This document shows, piece after piece, positions 42,601 to 49,905 of a DNA stretch of 64,000 nt (the stretch's first letter is position 1; each line of letters begins with the position of its first letter). The notes under the pieces are model-generated. The model saw only the letters and a program-made list of their open reading frames with translations, searched no databases and had not been told where the DNA came from. The stretch spans positions 199,262,247 to 199,326,246 of the forward strand of contig NC_090942.1 of assembly GCF_040807025.1 (NCBI RefSeq), in the 5' to 3' direction. The DNA is from Struthio camelus. Lineage: Eukaryota > Chordata > Aves > Struthioniformes > Struthionidae. Position numbers and translations under genes: made by a program.

Positions 42601-45600
42601 CATTGATAGATATTTTTGTACTCGCTACCCAAGCATCACTTCTGTCCTCTTTCCTTGCTGTACTGCTGAGAGCTCAGGCTGACAAGGTGTCCTGGCTTGG
42701 GATATTGCTTTCTAGGTTGCAGTTCCCAGTTCAGTGGCGCTGATCTGCACTCCTTGTTCCAGTAACTTTCACGCGTTGTGTGAATGAGCTCAACTTCCTA
42801 CGCTATTAAGATCACCCTGTGTTACTCTTCTGCTTTCATAATCTGCCCTCCAGTCAGTCTTTGTGTCATCCACAGGTTTGAGCAGTGGCAATTTTATATT
42901 AATTCCAGAGAAAGGTAAATATTGACACGTGTCCAGCCTTCTCCCAATCCCTAAGCAACCTCCTTGCATTCGGTTATGGTTCCCTGTTAGTTATTGCTGG
43001 GCATCTATCAATCATTCAGTTCCCAGTCCGTTTAATGTATACTCTGTCCATAAGACACCATGCTGATCACGTTAATCAGAATGGCTCTTAGTACTAAATA
43101 CAAGCTGTTACGGATTTCTAACATCTACACAATTGCCTTTATCAATCTAGTTCCATGTAAATAAACAAGAAAGGATGATTTGTTTCGCAGAGCCATTTCT
43201 CATAACAGTGTTGATGCCTGCACCACTTTTGTATCACTTCCAACAACTTTATCTCACTAGCAGTTAACTAACCCATGCTGTTACTAGGATGCTTGTGTTT
43301 CTATACTCTTTCTTATGTCCTTTAGCCACTCAGCCATGGATCTTTCTTTTTACTGTTTGTATTAATTCCCTTCACTTGACAGCTTCTAATTTATATCCAT
43401 CTACTTTTTTTGATGTTTTTAATCTTATGTAATTTCTTTCCCTTTAGGACATACAAACACACCTACACCATCTATTCTTACCTAAGTTAAACGCCTCCTG
43501 TTTCTCTGCCCTTTTTCCTTCCTCACAGTTCAGATATTACTCTGACTTCTGCTCCTGTGTCTCCAGCCCTTCCTATTACAGTATTCTGGAAGCCATTGCC
43601 ACAATTTGATTGTCCAAGAAGTCTTCTTTTTTCTAGATGCTATGTAATGTAGAACTTCTGCTCCCAAACCACTTCTCCTGCCCGTTCACCAAGTTTGCGT
43701 ATTGTATACCAGAAATTTCTTCTGTCTTCTAGCAGAGAAGTAACACCATGTACTGCAGTCAGATGGCATTTACCCACTCTGTTGAGAAGTTCTGCAAAGA
43801 AGATACTCTCTTCCCCTCTTCCCTTAGGAACTCCATTTACTGTCCTGCTTGACAGGCCAAGATAAATTTATAAAGACCTCCTCTTCCCCTTCATTCCCGC
43901 ACAAAGAGATGGACTCACCAGTCAGAGATTTATCAAGACAATGGCCAGACACCAATCCCAGCTCTTAGACAAGGTAGCACAGTTTGATTTGTGGCCACAT
44001 TGCTTAAAGCTAGTTCTATCTACAGCTGATTTAGCAGGGAAAGAGATAGCTGGAGCAGATCAAAACAGAGCCAGGGAATAAGCTAACATTCACTACTGTA
44101 GATAGTCAAATGCTCTAACCATCTCTTGTTTTGCAATATGGATGTATCGAGAGGTTGCAGAATTAGGAAACAGCCAGCCCCCACTGCATCTCCAGCAGGT
44201 ATGTCTGACTTAGCCTGTGCAGCCACATGGAGAACAAACAAATCAACAACAAAAAGTGCATAAAAAATGTTATTCATCAAATTCTTTTGCTTCCAAAGAG
44301 GATATACACTTTTGGCCTCTAATGCTGTTTTCTTGGCTGTTCCTGATGCCCAGCAAAAAAATGGCACATTTGGGAGGGAAGACCAATGGAGTGCAAGTCA
44401 CATCGTTTCCCACAGAAATGCCCTTCCTGACTCAAGGTATGTCAGCTGCTTCACGGCAGCCCTGTGTCACAGGGATATGTCCTACTGAGTGACCCAAGAC
44501 TCATTCTGTCACAGGCAGTCAGTCAAAAAACAGCTCCATTTTCAGTCCTACCATAGGGAATAAACATAGTATGGAACAGGACAGCACGCTACACACAGAA
44601 ACAGGGTTGGCCCGTGTGTCTCATTCCAGCTGCTTCTGGTGAGTGTCATAGTCAGAGGAACGTGGCACTTGGGTGACGCAGGATAGGGCCTGTTATGTGG
44701 GGCCAATCACAGCTTGGTTTCCTAGTCAAGCTCCATTGAACATAAAGGCGTGGAGAGGCAGCAGCATATTGCCCAGGGACGAGGTTTTGGATGAGCACAT
44801 AGGATTTCCCAAGTGTTTCTGAACAATGTAACATGTTATTGGGGATGATCAGGGATTACAGCTTGTAATTAATGCCAAGCAAACGCTATTCCCTTATTTG
44901 AATATTATTAGCAGTATGATTTATTCTAACATTTAGTCATCTTTGTAAATTTTTTAAATTGGGCTAGCCTTCTACAAAGAACTGGTACCACAAATGAGGA
45001 ATAGGTCATAAGGACCAATTTCAGCTCTGTAAACTGCTTGCCACCACCTATCCTTGACAAATGTTTATTTCTTCTTCAAAATCTCCTCCCTCACTCATGC
45101 GCAGTGTGCAGCTTTTCAGTACTTTCTCTTACAAGCCAGAATAAACTTTCATGTGGCAACAAATGCTCCAGGGAGAAACTAATTACAAGAAAACAAGCTC
45201 CAAAGCAACAGCCGGTCTAACAAAACCTACCCAAAAATGCCATTTGCCACAGAAACTGCATTTACATGCAAAAATACACACGCTGAGAAGCAAATGTGCA
45301 AGGCTGCTCAAGGAAACGGTTTCAGAGGAGAAGGGTAATTTCAATTTCTGGTGAGCAACAGCTTTGATTCCTTGACAACAGTAAACAGTCTCTGAACAAT
45401 GCTGATTCCTGCCAGCTAAAGAGGTGCTCTGGGACTCAGCCTGCACCCATTTGTTTTCCACTTTGGGAACAAATTAAGAGAGATGGGAGAGCCTGGAACA
45501 AGCGTGGGTATTTCGGGGGAGCGGGAGGGAAAGATCATCTTCTCTTACCTGCTAAGGTTGAATGTTTCTAACTTCCCTGAGGCAGAACTCGGTCTTACTT

Positions 45601-45616
45601 TCTTCCTTAGAGACAT
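3570..45616 (-). CDS. WDR95: WDR95, WD40 repeat protein with N-terminal EF-hand-like region (29-exon model)
   Basis: The span gives 29 coding exons (listed separately) totalling 3,072 nt with the stop, or 1,023 residues, every junction in frame. Residues 1-117 look disordered. Residues 118-200 form an EF-hand-like pair; the second loop (176-187) has Asp1, Gly6, Ile8 and Asp12 but Ala at 3 and Thr at 5, so calcium binding is doubtful. From about 205 to 930 run WD-type strands ending VSLWS (246-250), IRLWN (487-491), IWD (532-534), VKVWD (618-622), LKIWN (662-666), IIVWN (760-764), YVYVYS (862-867) and VRLWS (915-919), enough for two propellers. Architecture and length match the WDR49/WDR64/EFCAB8 family, and position beside HSPH1 matches mouse Wdr95. 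Human WDR95P is a pseudogene; here no disabling change is seen. Function is not established; a scaffold role, perhaps in cilia or testis as suggested for relatives, is inference. Apart from features listed here, the introns hold nothing I recognise. Confidence 0.9.
4597..4610 (-). promoter_or_regulatory. WDR95: Overlapping poly(A) signals, alternative WDR95 3' end
   Basis: Three overlapping AATAAA hexamers on the minus strand, followed by T/GT-rich sequence. They lie about 380 bp beyond the in-frame TAG at 4986-4988 reached when exon 28 is not spliced, so they could end a shorter transcript. Confidence 0.45.
5049..5239 (-). CDS. WDR95: WDR95 exon 28
   Basis: Strong acceptor: a long pyrimidine tract ending CCTCCAG. 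It encodes GTFGQAEPWEVF and a PRVPYEILIDPQSLPLHPVL segment, the region following the last blade. Three ends are possible: the weak donor AAG|GTTTGT (end 5049, phase 0), the stronger donor GG|GTAAGG (end 5012, phase 1), or read-through to TAG at 4986-4988, which adds 20 codons. The coordinates follow the first option because it joins exon 29 in frame at its best acceptor. Confidence 0.8.
5606..5624 (+). repeat. G-rich tract in WDR95 intron
   Basis: Six G, two A, eleven G. It lies in the intron between exons 28 and 27, so the C-rich complement is on the sense strand of WDR95. Confidence 0.85.
6433..6521 (-). CDS. WDR95: WDR95 exon 27
   Basis: Acceptor TTTTGATAG, donor CATTG|GTAAGT. It encodes LEVIDEDRVLLSSSIDCTVR followed by LWSLTGEYI, a full WD blade with the DxxxRLW end. 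Enters in phase 2 and leaves in phase 1. Confidence 0.95.
6844..7063. repeat. Degenerate minisatellite, about four 50-59 bp units
   Basis: Units start near 6844, 6898, 6948 and 7005. Each opens with a variant of GCTCTGCCGGAGC, carries GTGATACCTGTG-like sequence in the middle and closes with CAGTGCTGATGTTGTA-like sequence. Unit lengths are about 54, 50, 57 and 59. It lies in the intron between WDR95 exons 27 and 26. Confidence 0.85.
7351..7390 (-). CDS. WDR95: WDR95 exon 26 (40 nt microexon-like)
   Basis: Acceptor TTTTACTGTAG, donor GTATC|GTAAGT. It encodes YMHHWRAHIKMVVS; the WRAH motif starts a WD blade completed by exon 27. Phase 1 in, phase 2 out. Confidence 0.92.
8066..8207 (-). CDS. WDR95: WDR95 exon 25
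   Basis: Acceptor CTATTTCAG, donor CAAT|GTATGT. It encodes a complete blade, VKSPISSIAVTPDDSSLY through DGYVYVYSIKDY, then an EQEPPQ linker. Confidence 0.95.
8468..8526 (-). CDS. WDR95: WDR95 exon 24
   Basis: Acceptor TTTTTCTGCAG, donor ATACCT|GTAAGT. It encodes GSLIFWSLLSGASPPASFIP, the closing strand of the blade begun in exon 23. Leaves in phase 0. Confidence 0.93.
9252..9334 (-). CDS. WDR95: WDR95 exon 23 (5' boundary uncertain)
   Basis: Donor CAAG|GTAGGA. It encodes VTQVVFLRTRMAMLESGAAA then LISNGPQ, a segment strongly kept in the family. The acceptor used here is ACACAAG|T, which joins exon 22 in frame at GCGA|GTACCG. The visually better acceptor CTATAG|ACAC at 9341 needs exon 22 to end in phase 1, which would require a poor donor (GTTTGG). 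Confidence 0.8.
9995..10161 (-). CDS. WDR95: WDR95 exon 22
   Basis: Acceptor TTTGCATCCAG. It encodes GHKEDILCVAYCPPTLLATA then SYDGEIIVWNM, a textbook WD blade with GH start and WN end. Donor taken as GCGA|GTACCG, which is weak; the alternative is GTTTGG four bases further on. Confidence 0.9.
10683..10742 (-). CDS. WDR95: WDR95 exon 21
   Basis: Acceptor TTTGGTACAG, donor GACATA|GTAAGA, 60 nt, phase 0 both sides. It encodes DCTEELHHVQKPQPFWQDDI, an inter-blade loop typical of WDR49/WDR64 relatives. Confidence 0.93.
11890..11935 (-). CDS. WDR95: WDR95 exon 20
   Basis: Acceptor TTCTCCTAG, donor TACTTT|GTAAGT. It encodes YIVAVGWDRRINVYF, where GWDRRIN is a near-invariant family motif. Confidence 0.94.
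12965..13019 (-). CDS. WDR95: WDR95 exon 19
   Basis: Acceptor TTCTCCTGCAG, donor AGCAA|GTAAGG. It encodes EGKCDEICDCTYAVVNRSK, start of the blade finished by exon 20. Too short to stand out as an open frame; found by frame continuity. Confidence 0.93.
13107..13186 (-). CDS. WDR95: WDR95 exon 18
   Basis: Acceptor CTTGTGTTAG, donor GAGGG|GTAAGC. It encodes LVTGGRDGCLKIWNYNNGHC, a classical WD ending. Phase 2 in, phase 1 out. Confidence 0.95.
13275..13381 (-). CDS. WDR95: WDR95 exon 17
   Basis: Acceptor TCATTATAG, donor AGAAG|GTACAT. It encodes TVKVWDFETGKQLFEF then HGDAAITCLTFDGSGRR, closing one blade and opening the next. Confidence 0.95.
14449..14551 (-). CDS. WDR95: WDR95 exon 16
   Basis: Acceptor ATGAAACAG, donor GGATCT|GTAAGT. 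It encodes PLPEHRLVVSHVEPVLCCKY then RQVVSCSEGS, the first strands of the second propeller. Confidence 0.94.
14971..15122 (-). CDS. WDR95: WDR95 exon 15
   Basis: Acceptor TTCCCCATAG, donor TTGAG|GTAAAA. It starts with IWDAEDQSCLFSACSKASGI and ends TLALLYLKL, the link between the two propellers. Confidence 0.94.
15768..15873 (-). CDS. WDR95: WDR95 exon 14
   Basis: Acceptor TTAAATTTCAG, donor TTAAG|GTCTGT (weak at +3 to +5). It encodes GILRSHTAPIFYLHISEEDA then KIISVSTDNTVK, continuing in frame into IWD of exon 15. Confidence 0.94.
16294..16317 (-). repeat. (CCCTCC)-type tract; strong G-quadruplex motif on the WDR95 sense strand
   Basis: On the plus strand C runs of 3, 5, 5 and 5 are each separated by a single T. 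On the minus strand, which is the coding strand of WDR95, this is four runs of at least three G with one-base A loops. It lies in the intron between exons 14 and 13. Confidence 0.9.
16710..16953 (-). CDS. WDR95: WDR95 exon 13
   Basis: Acceptor TTTTTCCAG, donor CCCAG|GTGAGG. A basic, low-complexity insert (EPGKGSKGRKGQM) is followed by KGVKTFAFSKRNNLLVTGGM and DRAIRLWNPYMP, a complete blade. The insert is probably an exposed loop. Confidence 0.95.
20093..20162 (-). CDS. WDR95: WDR95 exon 12
   Basis: Acceptor TTCTTTGCAG, donor AATAG|GTAACA. It encodes LNYYDSIKAVISTSSHELTA, a family-conserved blade start. Phase 0 in, phase 1 out. Confidence 0.93.
20391..20454 (-). repeat. WDR95: 32-bp tandem duplication containing the exon 11 splice donor
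   Basis: Units 20391-20422 and 20423-20454 differ at two positions. Each contains CACAG|GTAAAA in minus orientation, so the true donor of exon 11 is followed 32 bases later by a nearly identical second one. Using the second adds 32 nt, shifts the frame and meets TAA in the fourth codon. Confidence 0.92.
20450..20567 (-). CDS. WDR95: WDR95 exon 11
   Basis: Acceptor TTTTTTTCCAG, donor ACACAG|GTAAAA. It encodes TWKKLPKAENLPSI then SVILSPSVTYIRWKVHEDWV. Phase 2 in, phase 0 out. The donor lies in a 32-bp tandem duplication. Confidence 0.94.
22409..22455 (-). CDS. WDR95: WDR95 exon 10
   Basis: Acceptor ATTTTTTTAG, donor CTAAG|GTAAGC, 47 nt. It encodes GCVNILLMSSVGELL; GxVN is the closing strand of a blade in this family. 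Confidence 0.93.
23341..23386 (-). CDS. WDR95: WDR95 exon 9
   Basis: Acceptor TTCTGTTTAG, donor GATCAG|GTAAGC, 46 nt. It encodes YTDHDECMILYGDDQ, in frame with exon 10. Confidence 0.93.
27310..27402 (-). CDS. WDR95: WDR95 exon 8
   Basis: Acceptor TTGTGTGACAG, donor TACTG|GTAAGC. It encodes DRKIQLYELSNFEPYCQISA then LEAVPLRLDY, a blade-closing strand (KIQLYEL) and the next loop. Confidence 0.95.
27887..27969 (-). CDS. WDR95: WDR95 exon 7
   Basis: Acceptor TTGCCTTTCAG, donor AACAGC|GTGAGT. It encodes EKTAKRKPKWVLDFTVMTQY then NKLLLGT, the conserved start of the second blade. Confidence 0.95.
29442..29672 (-). CDS. WDR95: WDR95 exon 6
   Basis: Acceptor TTCCATGCCAG, donor TTTTT|GTAGGG, 77 codons. 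It completes the EF-hand-like domain (NDFCTYMQLEY) and starts the first blade (LRICSLADHTLVTAQEDG, then VSLWS). Although the donor is not ideal, the join ...KMIF to EKTAKRK of exon 7 agrees with the family. Confidence 0.93.
29860..30680. other. GC-rich intronic segment
   Basis: Clearly richer in G+C and CpG than the flanking intron between exons 6 and 5. Several long overlapping open frames on both strands look like a by-product of the composition; none has recognisable domains or a consistent splice context. It could be an intragenic CpG island or a decayed GC-rich insertion. Confidence 0.45.
31316..31381 (-). CDS. WDR95: WDR95 exon 5
   Basis: Acceptor CACTTTTCAG, donor AGTGG|GTGAGT, 66 nt, phase 0 both sides. 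It encodes IDEQVEKLFMKIDCAATGSI then QW: the helix and most of the loop of the second EF-hand-like unit, with Ala and Thr at usual liganding positions 3 and 5. Confidence 0.95.
31952..32035 (-). CDS. WDR95: WDR95 exon 4
   Basis: Acceptor CTACTCTTAG, donor GCACG|GTAAGT, 84 nt, phase 0 both sides. It encodes ELEKDGYKSLDVEKFKQIMK then KCMSPHST, a degenerate first EF-hand. Confidence 0.95.
33544..33569. repeat. Perfect 11-bp inverted repeat with 4-nt loop
   Basis: CCTCATTACTC, loop CTCT, then GAGTAATGAGG. It lies in the intron between WDR95 exons 4 and 3. A second, imperfect near-palindrome around CTCCAAGCATGCTGGAG follows within 10 bases. Confidence 0.85.
35105..35158 (-). CDS. WDR95: WDR95 exon 3
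   Basis: Acceptor TACTTTGCAAG, donor TTTCAG|GTATGG, 54 nt, phase 0 both sides. It encodes IEQQMTLEQLQRLNSAFQ, an amphipathic helix leading into the EF-hand region. Confidence 0.93.
37606..37888 (-). CDS. WDR95: WDR95 exon 2
   Basis: Acceptor GGCTCTGGCAG after a pyrimidine tract, donor GGAAAG|GTATTG, 283 nt. Of the two nearby AGs only this one keeps the frame with exon 1. It encodes a mostly polar, probably disordered segment ending HFNPAKSLWKGK; PEWLVKEMLKKQQRSY suggests one short helix. Confidence 0.88.
38960..39430 (-). mobile_element. Old CR1 LINE fragment
   Basis: In minus orientation this aligns by eye with the CR1 C-terminal coding region: the complements of CTTGAGAACCTCCAGGATGG, CACAACTTGTGGCTGTTGCC and CTGGATTTTCTCCAGTTGGC are in the right order. 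The frame is broken in many places. It lies in WDR95 intron 1. Confidence 0.7.
42780..43260 (-). mobile_element. Ancient CR1/L3-type LINE fossil
   Basis: The minus strand matches the reverse-transcriptase region of CR1-like LINEs: phrases such as TTTGTGTCATCCACAGGTTT, CAGTCCGTTTAATGTATACT and GCCTTTATCAATCTAGTTCC occur in the expected order. It is very diverged, has no open frame, and its limits are approximate. Confidence 0.5.
45549..45616 (-). CDS. WDR95: WDR95 exon 1, start codon
   Basis: ATG at 45614-45616, then SLRKKVRPSSASGKLETFNL and donor AGCAG|GTAAGA, leaving in phase 2, which exon 2 completes as Ser. TTTTCAG stands seven bases upstream of the ATG, so an untranslated upstream exon is possible. 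Intron 1 is about 7.7 kb. Confidence 0.82.
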
Positions 45617-45639
45617 GATGTCCTGAAAAGTCCCCGAGC

Positions 45640-45900
45640 AACTTTAAAACCTGAGCTGTCGGTCTCTGGAAATTTGAGGCAGCAGTTGCTGCCTGCTGAA
45701 CTCCCAGGGCCGGAAGGCGGCAGAAAGCCTGCTCGGCTGGATGGCTCCCCACCGACCGACCGCGTTTGCCGCAGCTCTGACCTCGCTTCTCCTCCCACAC
45801 TTATCAGCATCGTTTGCGAAGGTGGGGATTACGCAGGGCACAGGCGGGAGGGGAGCACCACCCTGGCCAGGGCCAGCTCCCTCTGCCCCACAGCATGATG
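45640..45900 (-). promoter_or_regulatory. WDR95: Likely WDR95 promoter (short GC-rich segment)
   Basis: G+C and CpG rise sharply just upstream of the WDR95 start codon (CGGCTGG, CCGACCGACCGCG, CCTCGCTTCTCC). No TATA box is evident. I looked for an RFX X-box, expected for a ciliary gene, and saw none. Confidence 0.5.
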
Positions 45901-46237
45901 ATTTCCCTGTGCCACACAAATCCTACTGCTGGGCCAACCACCTGTGATCCTGTACTGAGGGACACAGGGCAGTGCAGTGTAAAGTTCTTGTTGTGCTGGC
46001 CCCCTGAGCAAATAAAATGATAGCTGTAACCTGTGAATCTACCTCAGGGAACACAAGTTACAAAAGAAAATGACAGTGACTTTGTCCCACTGGAATTAAC
46101 AGAATATTTAGTGCTAAACTCACTGGAGGAGCTGTTAAGACAGAGCATTGTTGGTTATTAAAAGGATATTCCATAATTGCTTCTCCATATGTCCAGTGTA
46201 TTTGGAGAACTACAGCTCAACAGAGTTGCTGGGGGGT

Positions 46238-46290
46238 TTTACACATACATATATATGTATGTATGTATGCATGTATGCATATGCGTGCAA
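46238..46290. repeat. TA/TG alternating microsatellite
   Basis: A purine-pyrimidine alternating stretch of TATG, CATG and TATA units. Confidence 0.85.
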
Positions 46291-46679
46291 ATATACATCC
46301 ATTTCCTTGAATTCTGCAATTTTTAATATAATCACTCTGAATTTGGAGATTTTTTTGCCTTCATAGCCTACCAGCCTGAATATGCAAGTCTGCTAAGTAC
46401 TTATGACTAAACTATTTTCTTTGGTAAAAATAACTACAAAAATCTTCAAAATAGATTCATTACCTTTTACATAACTGTTATTTTAAGATATAGTCATGAG
46501 CCATTTGCTAATAGTTAACAAGCATTTCCCTGATTTACTTCAGCTGCAACTATACCAACTCTATGAATTAGTCTGGAGCAGGAGCTTTTATACAGTTAAT
46601 GGACGACAGTTTTTTTGCTGCAAAATGCTTCAGAAAGTATTTTAGATATAAGGGAAAAAATTTCCAACCTGAGGTATTC

Positions 46680-46790
46680 AAAACTGGACATGGCCCTGAG
46701 AAACCTGATCTAGCTGGACTTGCTCTGAGCAGGGGTTGAACTGGGATGATCTTCAGAGGTCCTTTCCACCTATAGATTTCTGCAATTTTA
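46680..46790 (+). mobile_element. Decayed CR1 3' end
   Basis: Matches the CR1 tail phrases AAACTGGACATGGCCCTGAG, AGCAGGGGTTGAACTGGGAT and GATCTTCAGAGGTCCTTTCC in order. The terminal octamers are lost. Confidence 0.75.
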
Positions 46791-49789
46791 TTTTAAAAAT
46801 GTCACTCGGGGAGAGAATTTATTTTAATTGAATATATTTAATTTAGCAAAAGAAAGAAAAGGGACAAGTTCAGAAAGTCACTGGTTTAGGGAATTCAGAA
46901 GTCCTTCTGCTGTTGTACGCAAAAGAAGCACATGGAATATATTTAGTGAAAAAGATTTATTTCAATTAAGGAAGAACAGTAATACAAATTTTCCATGAAA
47001 GTAAACCATAATGCATCGTAGTGGTTTCTGCATCAGGAAGAGGCCTTTTCTCTGTATAAACTGAATAACAGTTTTTCTTCCTAGTGACAATAACTGGGTG
47101 CAATTTCATGACCTCTGCCCCCAGCACATAAACGCAAGTGCAAAAAGAGCGGCTTTCATTTTTCAACAAATGCATATACTCTGAGTACAGGTTTACTTCT
47201 CTCACCACCAGTATCTTTCTTTTGAAAACTCTACAACTTCCTCTGAGATATCAGCCCTCAATTCAAGAGTACTCAGCTAAAATCAGGCCCAGTTCTTCTG
47301 AGACCGTTAACTGTATTAGTACATCCTTCATACTTCATTAAGCAGGCAAGTGCTGCAGGCCCCAAAAAGCCTCTGTTTGGGGGAGTATCTGACAAGACTG
47401 CTATCTTGCCTTTGGCTCAGAAACGCCTCTAGCTGAATTAGCCCCAGCTATCATTTGGCTATCCCCAAACGATACGGCTCTGAGAGAAATTTAAAACCTC
47501 ATAATTACTGTGTTGCCATGAGCCAATTCCTTGTTCCTGTTCCGAGTGACTGAAACTGGGATTTCGACAAAACCAGAACCAGAGCACAGGTGAGACAAGA
47601 CGGGCTACAGCCAGCAGTAAGCGTGGCCACTGCTCGGTTACTACCAGTCTGGCTGGTGCCCTGGAAAAGGAGCCACAGCTTCACAGCTGCAGCCTGGCGA
47701 GGGCTGTTTGTGTGCCCTAAGTTCCAAGGTGCCTCATTACAGCTCTGTGCAGGACCACTGTGGAGGGACTTAGGACAATCATCCTTTTCTAAACACCTGC
47801 AGCGGTGCAAGTAGCCATCCTAGGCTAAGCACAGGGGCAGTGTAGTAGATCCCTGCAGCGGTTGGGTCTCCAGAGCAGGCGGCCATTTCATTTCCAAGGC
47901 CCTACATGGGCTGTGCCAGAGGGAGGCTGGTAAAGCAGCATGTGGGGGAAAGAGGAATGATTTCAGGCACTGGGATGAAGGCACACTTACCTGCTTGACA
48001 GTTCATAGCCTTGATAGTATCCTCTCTGCAGGCTAGTGGGGAAGAAAAGAATAACATCAAGCTTTCAGTGGGAAACCTTTTTTTCATTTCTGCCTTTATG
48101 AAACAGGCAAACACCCATTCAACTACTCTTTGGCTGTCACTGTATTGTAACCGCTACTGAGACCAACCTCCATCAGGTAGACCTCCGTCCTAAACCTTCT
48201 TGCTAAACCTTCTTGCATAGCACTTAGCTGCCCTAGTCAGATCAACCCATCTATATGCAGCCCACTAATCAGATAATTGCCCTTGCAAGATGTTTCACCA
48301 AATAATATGAATTATGAATAGATAAACTTTGATGAGATTCCAAAATATGAAGTTAAGTAGGTGCAACTAGCTAACAAACCTGATTCCTAAAAATCTACAC
48401 TTTTTTATATAGGAAGCTTTCTCCTGGAGAACCAGTCTGGGGCATGGTGCACATTATTTCTAAATACTCATTTACTTAAATCTTTGCAGGATCAGTGCTG
48501 GGCTTCCAGCCTCAAGATACATGTTTCATCTGGAAAAAAAAGTGACTACTGACAGACAAAGGATTCATTGGAAGAACACATACAAATGAGCGCCAAGAGT
48601 GATCGAAGTTTAAGCAGTACTAGCAAAGACGCCAGCTTCCAAATCCCCACATCTAGTGGAGGAAGAAAGTGCAATACAGCAAGGCACTGATATCAAAATA
48701 ATTGTATATTTATTTACAATCAAGATTGATTGGAGAAAATGACCTAATCACAATCAAACACTAAAATGCACTTCCGAGGCAGTGTACCCAACAGGTACCA
48801 GTTACCCTGTGCCCCAGAAACATAACAGATGCTACTTCTTATGGGTTCCACAAGAACTTTTTCATCAGTCTGATATACTGTTGCTGCAATCTTTCAGGCA
48901 AATCAATACACCCAGCCAGAGGACATAAGGAACAAAGAGAGGCTCAGAATCCACCATAGGCCACTTCCCAGTTACCAGAATCCACGGGTCCATTTTGCAG
49001 CCATGCTTGTTCCTCCCTAAAGGGTTGTTCTGGTCTCATGGGATGACGAGAGTGAACTGTCACATCACACTGGAGAAACAGTCAGTCATCGTTAGCCATC
49101 CTGGAGCACAGTCTTTCTCCATCCTGCAGTAATCCTCTGCCAGTGTCAGCAGCTCAGGTGCCTACTCACTTACAGTAGAAGTGGATGTCTTTTGATTGCT
49201 TGGGAGATTTTGTTTGTAAGATGTAGCAAGCACTGAACACCCAAGGTATCAGCCTTCCGACTGAAGAGTATGTGATGGCAGTGAATGAGGAGAGTAAATT
49301 GGCAAAGGAGGGGAATACTTATTTAGAACGTTATCCGTTATGGTGAAACTGAGATTTGGATTTGGAATTCAAAACAGGGCAATAGGGAGTTTATTCTTTA
49401 AAGTGCCTTTCTCTTCCAAGCAGGAATCACAATTACATTCCAGCACAACTTTAACATATGTTCTCACTAGTATCTCAGGCAGGGATAAGCATTCTCCTGT
49501 AATGTACTATACAGAAATAACAAGAAAAAAATCTCTTTTTATGTCCTATAGCACTAAAAGGTAACAGCATGAACTCTTGGAGGAGGCAGGCACACAGTGG
49601 TATTTATTTTTTTAAAAGAATGTTAAATTCAGCAAATTGCTTACCACGTGCCCCTACAAGATAAAGATGTGATGGGCTACAACCGCACCATCCATTCAGC
49701 ACCTTTCGAGAGGGGAGGCCATTCTCCTGCTGGTATCAATAGCATTTGGGTTGTCTGTCTGAAGTTTTCTTTAAGACAAACGTTTTTCT

Positions 49790-49905
49790 CAATCTTTTTC
49801 ACAACGAAGGTAGCCAAGCTTTGGAGCAAGTTGCTCAGGGAGCTTTGGAGGATGACCTCCAGAGGTCCATTACAAGCTAAGTTATCCTATCATCCTATTA
49901 TCTCA
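49790..49905 (+). mobile_element. Decayed CR1 3' end
   Basis: Shows GGAGCAAGTTGCTCAGGGAG and GGATGACCTCCAGAGGTCC, diverged forms of the CR1 terminal coding and untranslated region, followed by a degenerate ATCCTATC repeat where the octamers should be. Confidence 0.6.
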
